A stretch of 64,000 nucleotides of DNA from Feifania hominis (GCF_014384765.1 NZ_JACRSP010000002.1:434001-498000), one strand, 5' to 3'. Shown: positions 24,055 through 32,586, counted from the first letter of the stretch. Numbers and translations: made by a program. The notes: a model not told the origin generated them from the letters alone.

Positions 24055-25074
24055 ATGAGACAGGCACTAGCCAAAATCAAGGCCGAAGTCGAATCTGTGC
24101 TCGCCGGGGTGACGGAGATTGCGGAGCTTGAGAACATCCGCATCAAATATCTCGGCAAAAAGGGAGAGCTCACCGCGATTCTCCGCCAGATGGGCTCGCT
24201 GTCCGCCGAGGAGCGTCCGCTCATCGGCCAGCTCGCAAACGAGATTCGCGCCGCGCTCGAGCAGGAGATCGACGATGTCAAGGCCCGGCTCGAGACTGCC
24301 GCTCTCGCGCGCAAGCTCGAGGGCGAGAAAATCGACGTGACTCTGCCCGGCACCGGCAATGCGGTCGGTCGGGCGCACCCGCTGTCCATCGTGCTGCGCG
24401 AAGTGGAGGAGATCTTCCTCGGCATGGGCTTTCAGATCGCCGAGGGACCCGAGGTCGAATTCGACTACTACAACTTCGAGGCTCTCAATCTGCCGCCCCA
24501 TCACCCCGCGCGCGACACGCAGGATACGTTTTACATCACCGACAAGGTACTGCTGCGCACGCAGACCTCCCCGGTCCAGGTGCGCGTCATGGAGCAGCAG
24601 CGCCCGCCGATCCGCGTCATCGCGCCCGGCAGGGTCTACCGCTCCGATGACATCGACGCGACCCACTCCCCGGTCTTCCATCAGATCGAGGGCCTCGTCG
24701 TCGATCGCGGCATCACCATGAGCGACCTCAAGGGCATCCTCGACGTGTTCGCCAAGCGCCTCTACGGGCCGGATGCGCGCACGCGCTTTCGCCCCCACCA
24801 CTTCCCCTTCACCGAGCCGTCGGCCGAGGTCGACGTCATGTGCTTCAACTGCCACGGCGAGGGGTGCCGCCTGTGCAAGGGCGAGGGCTGGATTGAGATT
24901 TTAGGCTGCGGCATGGTACACCCGAAAGTTCTCGAGGGGTGCGACATCGACCCGAACGAGTACAGCGGCTTTGCGTTCGGCATGGGCCTTGAGCGAATCG
25001 CCATGCGCCGCTACAACATCGATGATCTGCGCCTGTTCTACGAGAATGATGTGCGCTTTCTCAGTCAGTTTTAA
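24055..25074 (+). CDS. pheS: Phenylalanyl-tRNA synthetase alpha subunit
   Basis: 339 residues from ATG 24055 behind GAGGTGA (the ATG 24025 in the terminator run is rejected). N-terminal coiled coil, then class II catalytic core: 'NLPPHHPARDTQDTFYI', motif 2 'LRTQTSPVQVRVM', 'HSPVFHQIEGLVVD', motif 3 'GFAFGMGLERIAMRRYNI'. Charges tRNA-Phe as alpha2beta2 with PheT, whose gene starts 12 bp later. Confidence 0.97.
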   Translation: MRQALAKIKAEVESVLAGVTEIAELENIRIKYLGKKGELTAILRQMGSLSAEERPLIGQLANEIRAALEQEIDDVKARLETAALARKLEGEKIDVTLPGTGNAVGRAHPLSIVLREVEEIFLGMGFQIAEGPEVEFDYYNFEALNLPPHHPARDTQDTFYITDKVLLRTQTSPVQVRVMEQQRPPIRVIAPGRVYRSDDIDATHSPVFHQIEGLVVDRGITMSDLKGILDVFAKRLYGPDARTRFRPHHFPFTEPSAEVDVMCFNCHGEGCRLCKGEGWIEILGCGMVHPKVLEGCDIDPNEYSGFAFGMGLERIAMRRYNIDDLRLFYENDVRFLSQF

Positions 25075-25086
25075 GGGGGAATCACG

Positions 25087-27462
25087 ATGAATCTATCGAA
25101 AAAATGGCTCGCCGACTATGTCAAACTTGACGTCGACCCCAGAGAATATGCCAGCGCCATGACCATGTCCGGCTCCAAGGTCGAGACCTATGAGATCGTG
25201 GGCAGCGACATCGAAAACGTCGTCGTGGGGAAAATCCTCTCGATCGACAGGCATCCCGACGCCGACAAACTCGTGGTCTGTCAGGTTGACACCGGCGATA
25301 AGGGCACTCACCAGATCGTCACCGGCGCGACCAACTTAAAAGCGGGCGACATCGTGCCGGTCTGTCTGCACGGGGCAAAGCTCCCCGGCGGAAAGGTCAT
25401 CAATCGCGGCAAACTGCGCGGCGTCGAGAGCGACGGCATGCTCTGCTCGCTGTCCGAGCTCGGCCTGACGGTGAACGACTTCCCCTATGCGATCGAGGAC
25501 GGCATCTTCGTTCTCGAGGAGGACTGCTCGCTCGGGCAGGATATTCAGTCGGCCATCGGCCTCGACGACACGGTCACCGAATTTGAAATCACCTCCAACC
25601 GTCCCGACTGCCTGTCGGTGATCGGTCTCGCCCGTGAGACCGCGGCGACGTTCCATGTGCCCTTTGAGGAGCACAGACCCGTCGTGCGGCAGGAGAGCGA
25701 CAACATTGAAAACTACCTCAAAGTCACGGTTGAGGCGCCCGACCTCTGCCCGCGCTACACCGCGCGCATGGTCAAAAACGTCAAGATCGGCCCCTCGCCG
25801 CGCTGGATGCGCGAGCGGCTTCGCGCCGCAGGCGTGCGCCCGATCAACAACATCGTCGACATCACAAACTATGTCATGCTCGAGTACGGCCAGCCGCTTC
25901 ACGCCTTTGACCGCCGTCACCTCGAGGGCGGCGAAATCATTGTGCGCCGCGCCCACGAGGGCGAGAGCATCGTCACGCTCGACGGTGTCACCCGCAAGCT
26001 CGACACCGGCATGCTCGTGATTGCCGATCAGAAAAAGGCCGTCGCACTCGCCGGCGTCATGGGCGGTGAGAACAGTGAGATCGTACCGGACACTGTCGAT
26101 GTCATCTACGAGTCGGCCAACTTCTTCGGCCCGGGCGTGAGACGCGCGGCGCGCGCCGTGGGGCTTCGCACCGAGGCCTCTGGCCGCTTTGAAAAGGGCC
26201 TCGACCCCCAGATGACACTCGACGCTGCCAACCGCTGCTGCGAGCTGACGGAGCTGCTCGGCGCGGGCGAAGTCGTCGCGGGCGTGATCGATGTGGATCA
26301 CTCCGACAAGGAGCTGCGCCGGATTCCGTTTGATGCCGGGTGGATCAACCGTTTTCTCGGCACACAGATTGAAGAGTCTCAGATGCTCGACATTCTCGAG
26401 AGTCTGCAGTTCGGCTTTGAGAACGGCTGCGTGGTGGTTCCGAGCTTCCGCGCCGACGTCGAGCGCGCCGCCGATGTCGCCGAGGAGGTCGCGCGCATCT
26501 ACGGCTACAACAACATTCCCAATACCCTGATGAAAGGCGAAGTGCAGCAGGGCGGACGCACGCCCGCGCAGAAGTTTGAGCGCGCCGTCGACGCGGCACT
26601 GCTCGCGCAGGGATTCAGCGAAATCTGCACCTATACGTTCATCAGCCCCAAACTCTATGAGAAGTTTCTGCTCCCCGAGGCCGAGCGGCGCTCGGTTGTA
26701 ATCAAAAACCCGCTCGGCGAGGACACTAGCATCATGCGCACAAGCTCCCTGCCCTCGATGATGCAGACGCTCTCGCTCAACTACAGCCGGCGAAACCAGT
26801 CGGCAAGTCTCTATGAGATCGCCAAGATCTTCCTGCCCGGCGACAACCCCGACGAGCTGCCCGAGGAACGGCGCATCATCACGCTCGGCATGTACGGTGC
26901 GGGTGACTTTTTGCGCATCAAGGGCGCGCTCGAGGGACTGTTTGCCGCCGTGGATGCCGGACGGTGCGAATACCGGGCCCTTGCGGACAATCCGTCCATG
27001 CACCCCGGACGCACCGCAGCCATTCTCCTCGGCGGCCGTCAGATCGGCCTTGTCGGGGAAGTTCACCCGACGGTCTGCAAAAATTTCGGCATGGATCTGC
27101 CCTGCTATGCGGCGGCGGTCGATCTCGCTCTCCTGCACGCGCAAAGCGGCGGCCACAGAGCCTACCGGCCGCTGCCGAAGTTCCCGGCGGCGACACGCGA
27201 TCTGGCGCTTATCTGCCGCGACGATCTGCCGGTGGCCGAGATGCAGCGCGTCATCGAACAGGCGGCCGGCGACATCTGTGAGGAGGTCAAGCTCTTCGAC
27301 GTCTACCGCGGCAAACAGGTGCCGCAGGGACTCAAGAGCGTCGCCTGGTCGATCACCCTGCGCCACGAGGACCGCACCCTCACCGACGCCGAGGCCGACG
27401 CCGCTGTCGAGCGCATCCTCAGGGCGCTCGGCGATCAGCTCGACTGCCGTCTGCGCGGATAA
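25087..27462 (+). CDS. pheT: Phenylalanyl-tRNA synthetase beta subunit
   Basis: 791 residues, standard bacterial length. N-terminal tRNA-binding OB domain ('VVVGKILSIDRHPDADKLVV'), B3/4 editing domain, B5 ('GWINRFLGTQ'), catalytic-like core and C-terminal anticodon-binding domain ('FPAATRDLALICRDDLPV'). ATG 25087 behind AAGGGGG. Second gene of the T-box operon. Confidence 0.97.
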   Translation: MNLSKKWLADYVKLDVDPREYASAMTMSGSKVETYEIVGSDIENVVVGKILSIDRHPDADKLVVCQVDTGDKGTHQIVTGATNLKAGDIVPVCLHGAKLPGGKVINRGKLRGVESDGMLCSLSELGLTVNDFPYAIEDGIFVLEEDCSLGQDIQSAIGLDDTVTEFEITSNRPDCLSVIGLARETAATFHVPFEEHRPVVRQESDNIENYLKVTVEAPDLCPRYTARMVKNVKIGPSPRWMRERLRAAGVRPINNIVDITNYVMLEYGQPLHAFDRRHLEGGEIIVRRAHEGESIVTLDGVTRKLDTGMLVIADQKKAVALAGVMGGENSEIVPDTVDVIYESANFFGPGVRRAARAVGLRTEASGRFEKGLDPQMTLDAANRCCELTELLGAGEVVAGVIDVDHSDKELRRIPFDAGWINRFLGTQIEESQMLDILESLQFGFENGCVVVPSFRADVERAADVAEEVARIYGYNNIPNTLMKGEVQQGGRTPAQKFERAVDAALLAQGFSEICTYTFISPKLYEKFLLPEAERRSVVIKNPLGEDTSIMRTSSLPSMMQTLSLNYSRRNQSASLYEIAKIFLPGDNPDELPEERRIITLGMYGAGDFLRIKGALEGLFAAVDAGRCEYRALADNPSMHPGRTAAILLGGRQIGLVGEVHPTVCKNFGMDLPCYAAAVDLALLHAQSGGHRAYRPLPKFPAATRDLALICRDDLPVAEMQRVIEQAAGDICEEVKLFDVYRGKQVPQGLKSVAWSITLRHEDRTLTDAEADAAVERILRALGDQLDCRLRG

Positions 27463-27539
27463 AAGTGAACTGTAGTTCGTATACTATGCTACAGGGATGC
27501 GATCAATATTTCAGTTCTGTTACAAGCTGGTCACTTTTC

Positions 27540-27568
27540 TTGATTTTTTCCGGCGGCTGTACTACACT
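27540..27568 (+). promoter_or_regulatory. Probable promoter of the IreB gene
   Basis: -35 TTGATT (27540-27545), 17-bp spacer, -10 TACACT (27563-27568), 23 bp before the ATG. Confidence 0.55.
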
Positions 27569-27591
27569 GAACAGGTATAGGGGTGATATAA

Positions 27592-27840
27592 ATGTCTGAT
27601 AATCGAACCATTACGTTTTCCATCAAAGAGGATCGCGAAACCGAGATCAAGCGCATCTTGACGGCGGTCTACGACTCCCTCAAGGAAAAGGGATACGACC
27701 CGATCAACCAGATTGTGGGTTATATCCTCTCGGAGGATCCGACATACATCACCAACCACAACAATGCACGAAGCCTTGTTCGCAAAATTGATCGCGACGA
27801 ACTGCTGCAGGAACTGGTCAAATCCTATCTCGACAATTAA
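27592..27840 (+). CDS. ireB: IreB family regulatory phosphoprotein (UPF0297)
   Basis: 82 residues; 'RTITFSIKEDRETEIKRIL', 'LKEKGYDPINQIVGYILSED' and 'NARSLVRKIDRDELL' are the conserved blocks of the UPF0297/IreB family. In Enterococcus IreB is phosphorylated by the Ser/Thr kinase IreK and modulates cephalosporin resistance. The N-terminal Thr residues (5, 7) match the phosphorylated region. Usually next to ruvX (yrrK); here it stands alone between its own promoter and terminator. Confidence 0.92.
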   Translation: MSDNRTITFSIKEDRETEIKRILTAVYDSLKEKGYDPINQIVGYILSEDPTYITNHNNARSLVRKIDRDELLQELVKSYLDN

Positions 27841-27853
27841 ATGATCTCTTTTT

Positions 27854-27885
27854 GGGCAGCCTATCTTCATAGGCTGCCCTTTTTC
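27854..27885 (+). terminator. Terminator after ireB
   Basis: GGGCAGCCTAT / ATAGGCTGCCC stem (27854-27864 with 27869-27879) followed by five Ts. Confidence 0.9.
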
Positions 27886-27899
27886 GACAGGAGCGCTCC

Positions 27900-27928
27900 T
27901 TTACATCATTTGGAAGCTATGATATACT
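27900..27928 (+). promoter_or_regulatory. Sigma-A promoter of the 97-aa gene
   Basis: -35 TTTACA (27900-27905), 17-bp spacer, -10 TATACT (27923-27928). Confidence 0.75.
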
Positions 27929-27967
27929 AACTCTATTCCAAAACATTCGACGAAGGAGGAACGCGTC

Positions 27968-28261
27968 ATGCCAAAGAAGAAAAACGGCTACCTGATGTAC
28001 AAAGGCCGACCGCTCGTACGCAACGGCAACATTCTGTACTATGGCAGCATGGCTGATAAATATGTGATCATGATGCAGATTCTCGAGACCAAAAAGGTAA
28101 ACGATCTCGACGTCGCCACCAAGGTTCTCGTTCAGCTGCAGTACACCGATACCGATCTGCGTTCGCGCGACCGCATTGTCAAAACCAGTGAAAAGCCCGG
28201 GCTCTATGCGGCGATGGACATTGCCTCAATCTGGCTGGAACGTGCGCTCGAAAAGCGTTGA
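27968..28261 (+). CDS. Small conserved-looking protein, unknown function (97 aa)
   Basis: ATG 27968 behind GAAGGAGGAACG, with a good promoter, so clearly a gene. 97 residues, basic N-terminus ('PKKKNGYLMYKGRPLVRNGN') then 'YYGSMADKYVIMMQILETKK' and a helical C-terminal part. No cysteines, membrane segment or signal peptide. I do not recognise the family; the beta-rich start and helical end suggest a small soluble protein. No operon partner. Confidence 0.7.
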   Translation: MPKKKNGYLMYKGRPLVRNGNILYYGSMADKYVIMMQILETKKVNDLDVATKVLVQLQYTDTDLRSRDRIVKTSEKPGLYAAMDIASIWLERALEKR

Positions 28262-28304
28262 TTTGTGTAAATTGCTGAAATTCCACAGAGTGCCAGCCCC
28301 TTTG

Positions 28305-28333
28305 TTGACCCGATTCGGCATTTGTGCTATACT
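28305..28333 (+). promoter_or_regulatory. Sigma-A promoter of the SH3-NlpC/P60 gene
   Basis: -35 TTGACC (28305-28310), 17-bp spacer, extended -10 TGCTATACT with hexamer at 28328-28333. Leaves a 5' leader of about 212 nt. Confidence 0.8.
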
Positions 28334-28339
28334 TTTCTT

Positions 28340-28551
28340 ACAGATTTCTTAAGATGGGCCCTATTTTTCGGCCCATTGCGCCGGTTTTCCCCCTGGGGAC
28401 AAGCTCTCCGCCAAACCGGCGCCGCAATCAGAGAAAAGGCCGCGCAAGTGCCGTTTTTTTATTTCAGGCGGCTGTCAGACGCCGTCGTGCCGGCAAACCG
28501 GCCGATTCGCGCAGCGGGCTTTTCAAGGACTTGAAAAACGAAGGAGGTATT
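28340..28551 (+). ncRNA. Structured 5' leader with alternative pairings (possible riboswitch/attenuator)
   Basis: Visible stems: ATGGGCC / GGCCCAT (28354-28376); GCGCCGGTTT / AAACCGGCGC (28378-28387 with 28413-28422, 10 bp); GCCGG-CAAA-CCGGC (28489-28502). The 3' arm of the 10-bp stem can instead pair with 28448-28455 (GTGCCGTT, one bulge), which is followed directly by T7-A-T3, giving a terminator. The same GCCGGTTT can also pair with a second AAACCGGC at 28495-28502. It does not match the c-di-AMP (ydaO) consensus often found ahead of such genes. Function is inference. Confidence 0.5.
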
Positions 28552-29700
28552 ATGAAAAAAGCGAGGTTTCTGTTCACTTTTCTTTTTTTACTCACCCTGA
28601 CAACACTGATGGCTTTTGCCGCTGACATACAGACGGCCGCGGGCACCATCACCGGTTCCACGGTCAATCTCCGCGAGGGTACCAGTACATCCACCGCTGT
28701 AATCACAACACTCAAAGAGGGTGCAAAAGTAAAGGTCGTCGGCTCTGAAAACGAATGGGTCAAAGTGGAGGCAGACGGGAAAACCGGCTACGTTCACAGC
28801 GATTACATTCTCATTGACGGCGCCGTCACCACCGAGGCCACACAGGCTGCGGCGACCATGACGGGCACCATCACAGGCTCCACAGTCAATGTGCGCAAGG
28901 GCGCCGGCACATCCTACTCCGTCATCGGCAAGCTCGTCAAGGGCGACGTCGTCGACGTCATCGAACAGGGCGCCACCTGGACCAAGATTTCAATCGGCAC
29001 ACGGGACGGCTATGTCAGCAACGACTACATCAGCGTGACCTCGGTCGCGGCCGCCTCCTCCAAGCCCAAGACCGTGAGCGGTCTGATCACGGGCAGCCTC
29101 GTGCGCATCCGCGCCGGCGCTTCCACCGAGAGTGAAATCTTATTCGAGGTTCCCGAGAACACACAGGTTCTCATCATGGATCCCTCCTCCTCGTGGATGA
29201 AGGTGATCTACCAGGGCCGCATCGGCTATGTCTCCTCCGACTACATCAAGGTGATGGATGACGCGGCCACATCCCGTTCGCTTTCGGGCTCACGCCCGAA
29301 CTCTGACGCGGCGGCGCAGGCGGAGCAAATCATCGCCTACGGCAAGGAGTTTCTCGGCGTCAAATACAAATACGGCGGCTCGAGCCCCAAGGGCTTTGAC
29401 TGCGGCGGCTTTGTCAAGTATGTGCTCGCCGAGTTCGGTTACAAACTGCCGATGGGAGCGACCTCCCAGTACAACACGACCTCGGTTTTGACCCACATCA
29501 AGCGCAGCGAGCTGATGCCGGGCGATCTGGTCTACTGGCGCTCGCGAAGCTCCAAGAAGATTCAGCACACCGGTATCTACATCGGAGACAACAAGTTCAT
29601 CCATGCGTCCTCACCGGACGACGTGGTCAAAATTGACAGCATGGCGTCGGGCTATTACGACAAGTATTACTACGGCGCCGCCCGCTATCTCCCCTATTGA
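28552..29700 (+). CDS. Secreted cell-wall hydrolase: three SH3 domains plus NlpC/P60
   Basis: 382 residues from ATG 28552 behind GAAGGAGG; the longer frame through the leader is rejected. Signal peptide ('ARFLFTFLFLLTLTTLMAFA'), then three bacterial SH3 repeats, each with a 'GSTVNLREGTST'/'GSTVNVRKGAGT'/'GSLVRIRAGAST' start and a 'GYVHSDYI'/'GYVSNDYI'/'GYVSSDYI' end, and a C-terminal NlpC/P60 endopeptidase with catalytic Cys in 'GFDCGGFVKYV', His in 'IQHTGIYIG' and third residue in 'FIHASSPDD'. Cleaves peptidoglycan stem peptides outside the membrane. Expression is likely controlled by the structured leader. Confidence 0.94.
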   Translation: MKKARFLFTFLFLLTLTTLMAFAADIQTAAGTITGSTVNLREGTSTSTAVITTLKEGAKVKVVGSENEWVKVEADGKTGYVHSDYILIDGAVTTEATQAAATMTGTITGSTVNVRKGAGTSYSVIGKLVKGDVVDVIEQGATWTKISIGTRDGYVSNDYISVTSVAAASSKPKTVSGLITGSLVRIRAGASTESEILFEVPENTQVLIMDPSSSWMKVIYQGRIGYVSSDYIKVMDDAATSRSLSGSRPNSDAAAQAEQIIAYGKEFLGVKYKYGGSSPKGFDCGGFVKYVLAEFGYKLPMGATSQYNTTSVLTHIKRSELMPGDLVYWRSRSSKKIQHTGIYIGDNKFIHASSPDDVVKIDSMASGYYDKYYYGAARYLPY

Positions 29701-29702
29701 AC

Positions 29703-29733
29703 AAAAACACCCCGGAACTTCCGGGGTGTTTTT
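29703..29733. terminator. Bidirectional terminator between NlpC/P60 and spoVAD
   Basis: ACACCCCGGA / TCCGGGGTGT stem (29707-29716 with 29720-29729), T-run after and A-run before. Confidence 0.9.
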
Positions 29734-29743
29734 CTGTCTTTTT

Positions 29744-30766
29744 TCAGTTTGCGACATGCTGCAGATGCACAAGATGCGCAATGCCGATGATGTTCTCTCC
29801 CTGCATGCCGCTCATCGGGGAGAAGAGCGCGCCCGTGCCGACAAAGAGAACGTTTTTGAGTTCCCCCGACGCGATGCGCGGATAGATCTCCGACGCGACG
29901 ACGATGCCCGAGCAGCCGCAGCCTGAGCCGCCCGCGTGCACATCCTGACGCTCGCGGTCAAAGACGAGCAGCCCGCAGTCCTGATACTTTGGCCGGATGT
30001 CAAAGCCGTCGCCGGCACACAGCTCACAGACGAGGTCATAGCCGCACTTGCCGAGGTCGCCCGACACAATCAGATCCACATCCTCGACGCCGGTGTTGGT
30101 GTCGTGAAAATAGTTTTCCAGCGTGTCACAGAATGCCGGCGCCATCACGGCTCCCATGTTGGTGGTGTCGGTGACTTCATAGTCCACCATTTTGCCAAAG
30201 GTGCCGTGCGCAAGGCGCACGGTGCTCTTCTCCTGCCCCGAGACAAAGTAGGCGCCGCTGCCGGTCACGGTCCACTGGGCAGTCGGCGCGCGCTGGCCGC
30301 CGTATTCCAGCGGCATGCGAAACTGCCGTTCCGCCGTGCAGAAGTGGGAGGACGCAATGGTGATTGCCCGGTTGACAAAGCCGCCGTCAATTGCCATTCC
30401 CGACAGCACCAATCCCTGCGCGACTGTGGCGCAGGCCGTGAAGAGCCCGCAGTAGGGAATATCATGCTCCAGCAGACCGTAACAGCTGCCGGTGCACTGA
30501 TTCAGCAGATCGCCCGCGAAGACCAGATCATACTGCGACTTGTCGCTGCCGATCTTCTCAAGTCCCTTTTTGACCGCGGTGCGCTGAAACTTGCTCTCGG
30601 CTTTCTCCCAGGTCTTCTCGCCGTAGTAGCTGTCCTCGACGATGAGGTCAAACTTCTTTCCGAGCGGCCCCTGCCCCTCCTTGCTGCCGGCGACCGAGTA
30701 GGTGCCGACTACCGAGGGCAGGCTCTCGTAGGCCATGGTATATCTACCCACACGCTTTGCCATCAC
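29744..30766 (-). CDS. spoVAD: Stage V sporulation protein AD
   Basis: 340 residues; thiolase-like fold of SpoVAD with 'VVGTYSVAGSKEGQGPLGKK', 'GDLLNQCTGSCYGLLEHD' and 'HAGGSGCGCSGIVVASEI'. Binds dipicolinic acid during its uptake into the forespore. Starts 4 bp inside the end of spoVAC. spoVAE, which normally follows, is absent: the next feature is the shared terminator. Confidence 0.95.
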   Translation of the reverse strand: MMAKRVGRYTMAYESLPSVVGTYSVAGSKEGQGPLGKKFDLIVEDSYYGEKTWEKAESKFQRTAVKKGLEKIGSDKSQYDLVFAGDLLNQCTGSCYGLLEHDIPYCGLFTACATVAQGLVLSGMAIDGGFVNRAITIASSHFCTAERQFRMPLEYGGQRAPTAQWTVTGSGAYFVSGQEKSTVRLAHGTFGKMVDYEVTDTTNMGAVMAPAFCDTLENYFHDTNTGVEDVDLIVSGDLGKCGYDLVCELCAGDGFDIRPKYQDCGLLVFDRERQDVHAGGSGCGCSGIVVASEIYPRIASGELKNVLFVGTGALFSPMSGMQGENIIGIAHLVHLQHVAN

Positions 30767-31215
30767 TTGCCCCCCCAGAGTGTCACAAAATAGTAGACGA
30801 TGCCGTAGAGCACCGACGCCGTGATGCCGTAGACCAGAACCGGTCCCGCCACCACAAACATCTTTGCGCCTATTCCCATCACAAAGCCCTCACATTTGAA
30901 CTCCATCGCGGGCGATACAATTGAGTTTGCAAAGCCGGTGATGGGTACGATGGTCCCGGCTCCCGCGTATTTGGCGATGTTGTCGTAGAGGCCTAGTCCC
31001 GTCAGCAGAGCGCCGAGAAACACCAGCGTCATGGAGGTGAGAGTGGCGGCCGCGATCTGTGAGATCTCCAGACGGTTGTACAGATTTAAAAAGAGCTGGC
31101 CGATGCAGCAGATTGCGCCGCCGAAGAGAAAGGCGTTGACGCAGTTTTTCAACAGCGGGGATTTCTCGGCCTTGGATTTGACAAATTTGTCGTATTCCTT
31201 GGGCGTCATATTCAT
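30763..31215 (-). CDS. spoVAC: Stage V sporulation protein AC
   Basis: 150 residues from ATG 31215 (GGGAGGG upstream, spacing rather long; ATG 31209 possible). Four to five membrane segments; 'SPLLKNCVNAFLFGGAICCI' and 'GTIVPITGFANSIVSPAMEF' are typical. SpoVAC is an inner-membrane component of the dipicolinate channel, mechanosensitive in Bacillus. Overlaps spoVAD by 4 bp and sits behind a sigma-G-type promoter. Confidence 0.94.
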   Translation of the reverse strand: MNMTPKEYDKFVKSKAEKSPLLKNCVNAFLFGGAICCIGQLFLNLYNRLEISQIAAATLTSMTLVFLGALLTGLGLYDNIAKYAGAGTIVPITGFANSIVSPAMEFKCEGFVMGIGAKMFVVAGPVLVYGITASVLYGIVYYFVTLWGGK

Positions 31216-31250
31216 TGCTTGCTGGTTCCCTCCCATATATTGATCGAGGG

Positions 31251-31279
31251 TAGTATTTGTAAAGCGCGCCTTGTTATTC
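31251..31279 (-). promoter_or_regulatory. Sigma-G promoter of spoVAC-spoVAD
   Basis: On the minus strand: -35 GAATA (31275-31279), 17-bp spacer, -10 AATACTA (31251-31257). Fits GHATR-n17-CATnMTA with a single mismatch, as expected for the sigma-G-dependent spoVA operon. Confidence 0.72.
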
Positions 31280-31307
31280 CTCTGAGACAAACTCGACAAT
31301 TATCCTC

Positions 31308-31336
31308 TTTACAATCGGTCGGGAGAGTGTTATGAT
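31308..31336 (+). promoter_or_regulatory. Sigma-A promoter of the TauE/SafE gene
   Basis: -35 TTTACA (31308-31313), 17-bp spacer, -10 TATGAT (31331-31336). Divergent from the spoVA promoter. Confidence 0.78.
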
Positions 31337-31379
31337 TGATTTAATACAAAAATAATACAATTTAAAAAGGGGGGCTCCC

Positions 31380-32102
31380 ATGGAGATCTTTCTTCTCATA
31401 CTTGTATGTCTGGCGGGCGGTGTGATTCAAACCACAACCGGGTTTGGCTTTTCCATTTTTGCCATGGCGCTGCTGCCGCTCTTTCTGCCGAACTATCTTA
31501 CGGCCGTCACGGTCACCTGCATCATCTCCTTTCTCGGCACGGTTACGCTTGCGGTCAAATACCGAAAATTTGCGAGCTTTCGCATGCTGGCAATTCCCCT
31601 CGTTTCCTACTTTGTGTTCAACACCATCGCAGTGCAGATGATGTCGGCTGTGTCCGACACCTTTTTGAAGCGTCTGCTCGGCGGCTTGCTCGTGGTTCTC
31701 TCGGTCTACTTTATCTTCTTCAGCGACCGGATTCACATTCGCGCGACGCCCGTGTCGGGCGCCGTGGCGAGCGCGGTCGGCGGCGTCGGCGGGGCTCTGT
31801 TCAACATTGCCGGTCCTCCCATGGTCATCTATTTTCTCTCGGCCTCAAAGGACAATCTCGAATACCAGGCCAATATGCAGGTCTATTTCACCGTCACGGC
31901 GGTCTACACCATGTTTCTTCGCATCATCACCGGCGCCGTCACACGGCAGGTTCTGGTCTTCACGGGATTTGGCACGGCCGGCATGCTCGTGGGGGTCGGG
32001 GTCGGTCTTGTCATATTCAAGCATCTCTCACAGAAGTCACTGCGCCAGCTTGTCTACGGCTTTATGGCCGCAATGGGCGCCTTTATTTTGATTGTGGGCT
32101 GA
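31380..32102 (+). CDS. TauE/SafE-family (sulfite exporter) membrane protein
   Basis: 240 residues, about eight membrane segments. 'GVIQTTTGFGFSIFAMALLP' at the N-terminus and 'AVGGVGGALFNIAGPPMVIY' in the middle are the duplicated TauE/SafE signature. Members move sulfonates, sulfite or other organic anions; the substrate here is unknown. ATG 31380 behind AAAAGGGGGG. The VOC gene follows in the same direction but appears to have its own weak promoter (extended -10 TGCTATACT, 32126-32134). Confidence 0.88.
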   Translation: MEIFLLILVCLAGGVIQTTTGFGFSIFAMALLPLFLPNYLTAVTVTCIISFLGTVTLAVKYRKFASFRMLAIPLVSYFVFNTIAVQMMSAVSDTFLKRLLGGLLVVLSVYFIFFSDRIHIRATPVSGAVASAVGGVGGALFNIAGPPMVIYFLSASKDNLEYQANMQVYFTVTAVYTMFLRIITGAVTRQVLVFTGFGTAGMLVGVGVGLVIFKHLSQKSLRQLVYGFMAAMGAFILIVG

Positions 32103-32166
32103 GGCTTTTCTTTTGGTTCGCGCGGTGCTATACTGGTGGCAGAATCATTGAAACGGAGGCAGCGCC

Positions 32167-32586
32167 ATGGCAAACAGCATCTTTCAAATCTGCAGACTGG
32201 ATCACATTGCAATCCGCACGCTCGACTGGGAAAAATCACTCGATTTCTACGTCAACGGCCTCGGCATGAGACAGCAAAACGAGTGGGGCGAAGCGCCGGA
32301 GCGCGCGGCCATGCTTGAGCTCGGCACCGACGGGCGCATCGAGCTGTTCGAGGGCGGTACGACCGGCGAAAAACCGCCGCTGAGCCAGGTTGGCGAGTGG
32401 GTGCACCTCGCCATCAACTTCGACGATGTCGACCTTGCGTTCGAGCGCGCCTGTGCACACGGCGGCACTCCGGCAAATCCGCCGAAAGATCTGGATGTGC
32501 CGGCAAGGCCCGAGCCTATGAATGTGCGCCTCGCCTTTGTGCAGGGGCCGAGCGGAGAAGTCATTGAAATCTGCAAAAACCGATAA
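32167..32586 (+). CDS. VOC (glyoxalase/bleomycin-resistance) family protein
   Basis: 139 residues, one full pair of beta-alpha-beta-beta-beta modules. Metal-ligand positions visible: His in 'RLDHIAIRTLDWEKSLDFYV', Glu in 'GRIELFEG', His in 'VHLAINFDDVDLAFE' and Glu in 'GPSGEVIEICKN', so it is likely an active metal-dependent enzyme. Lactoylglutathione lyase-like or methylmalonyl-CoA epimerase-like; substrate not determined. Confidence 0.88.
   Translation: MANSIFQICRLDHIAIRTLDWEKSLDFYVNGLGMRQQNEWGEAPERAAMLELGTDGRIELFEGGTTGEKPPLSQVGEWVHLAINFDDVDLAFERACAHGGTPANPPKDLDVPARPEPMNVRLAFVQGPSGEVIEICKNR

Noticed and set aside
25336..27366. 676-codon open frame opposite pheT
   Set aside because: Antisense shadow of a certain gene in GC-rich DNA; composition resembles no protein family.
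28340..28551. c-di-AMP (ydaO/yuaA) riboswitch
   Set aside because: Expected from the SH3-NlpC/P60 gene downstream, but the conserved blocks around GGGGGAC, GGGGTGAAT and CAGCTAACCTCG are not present.
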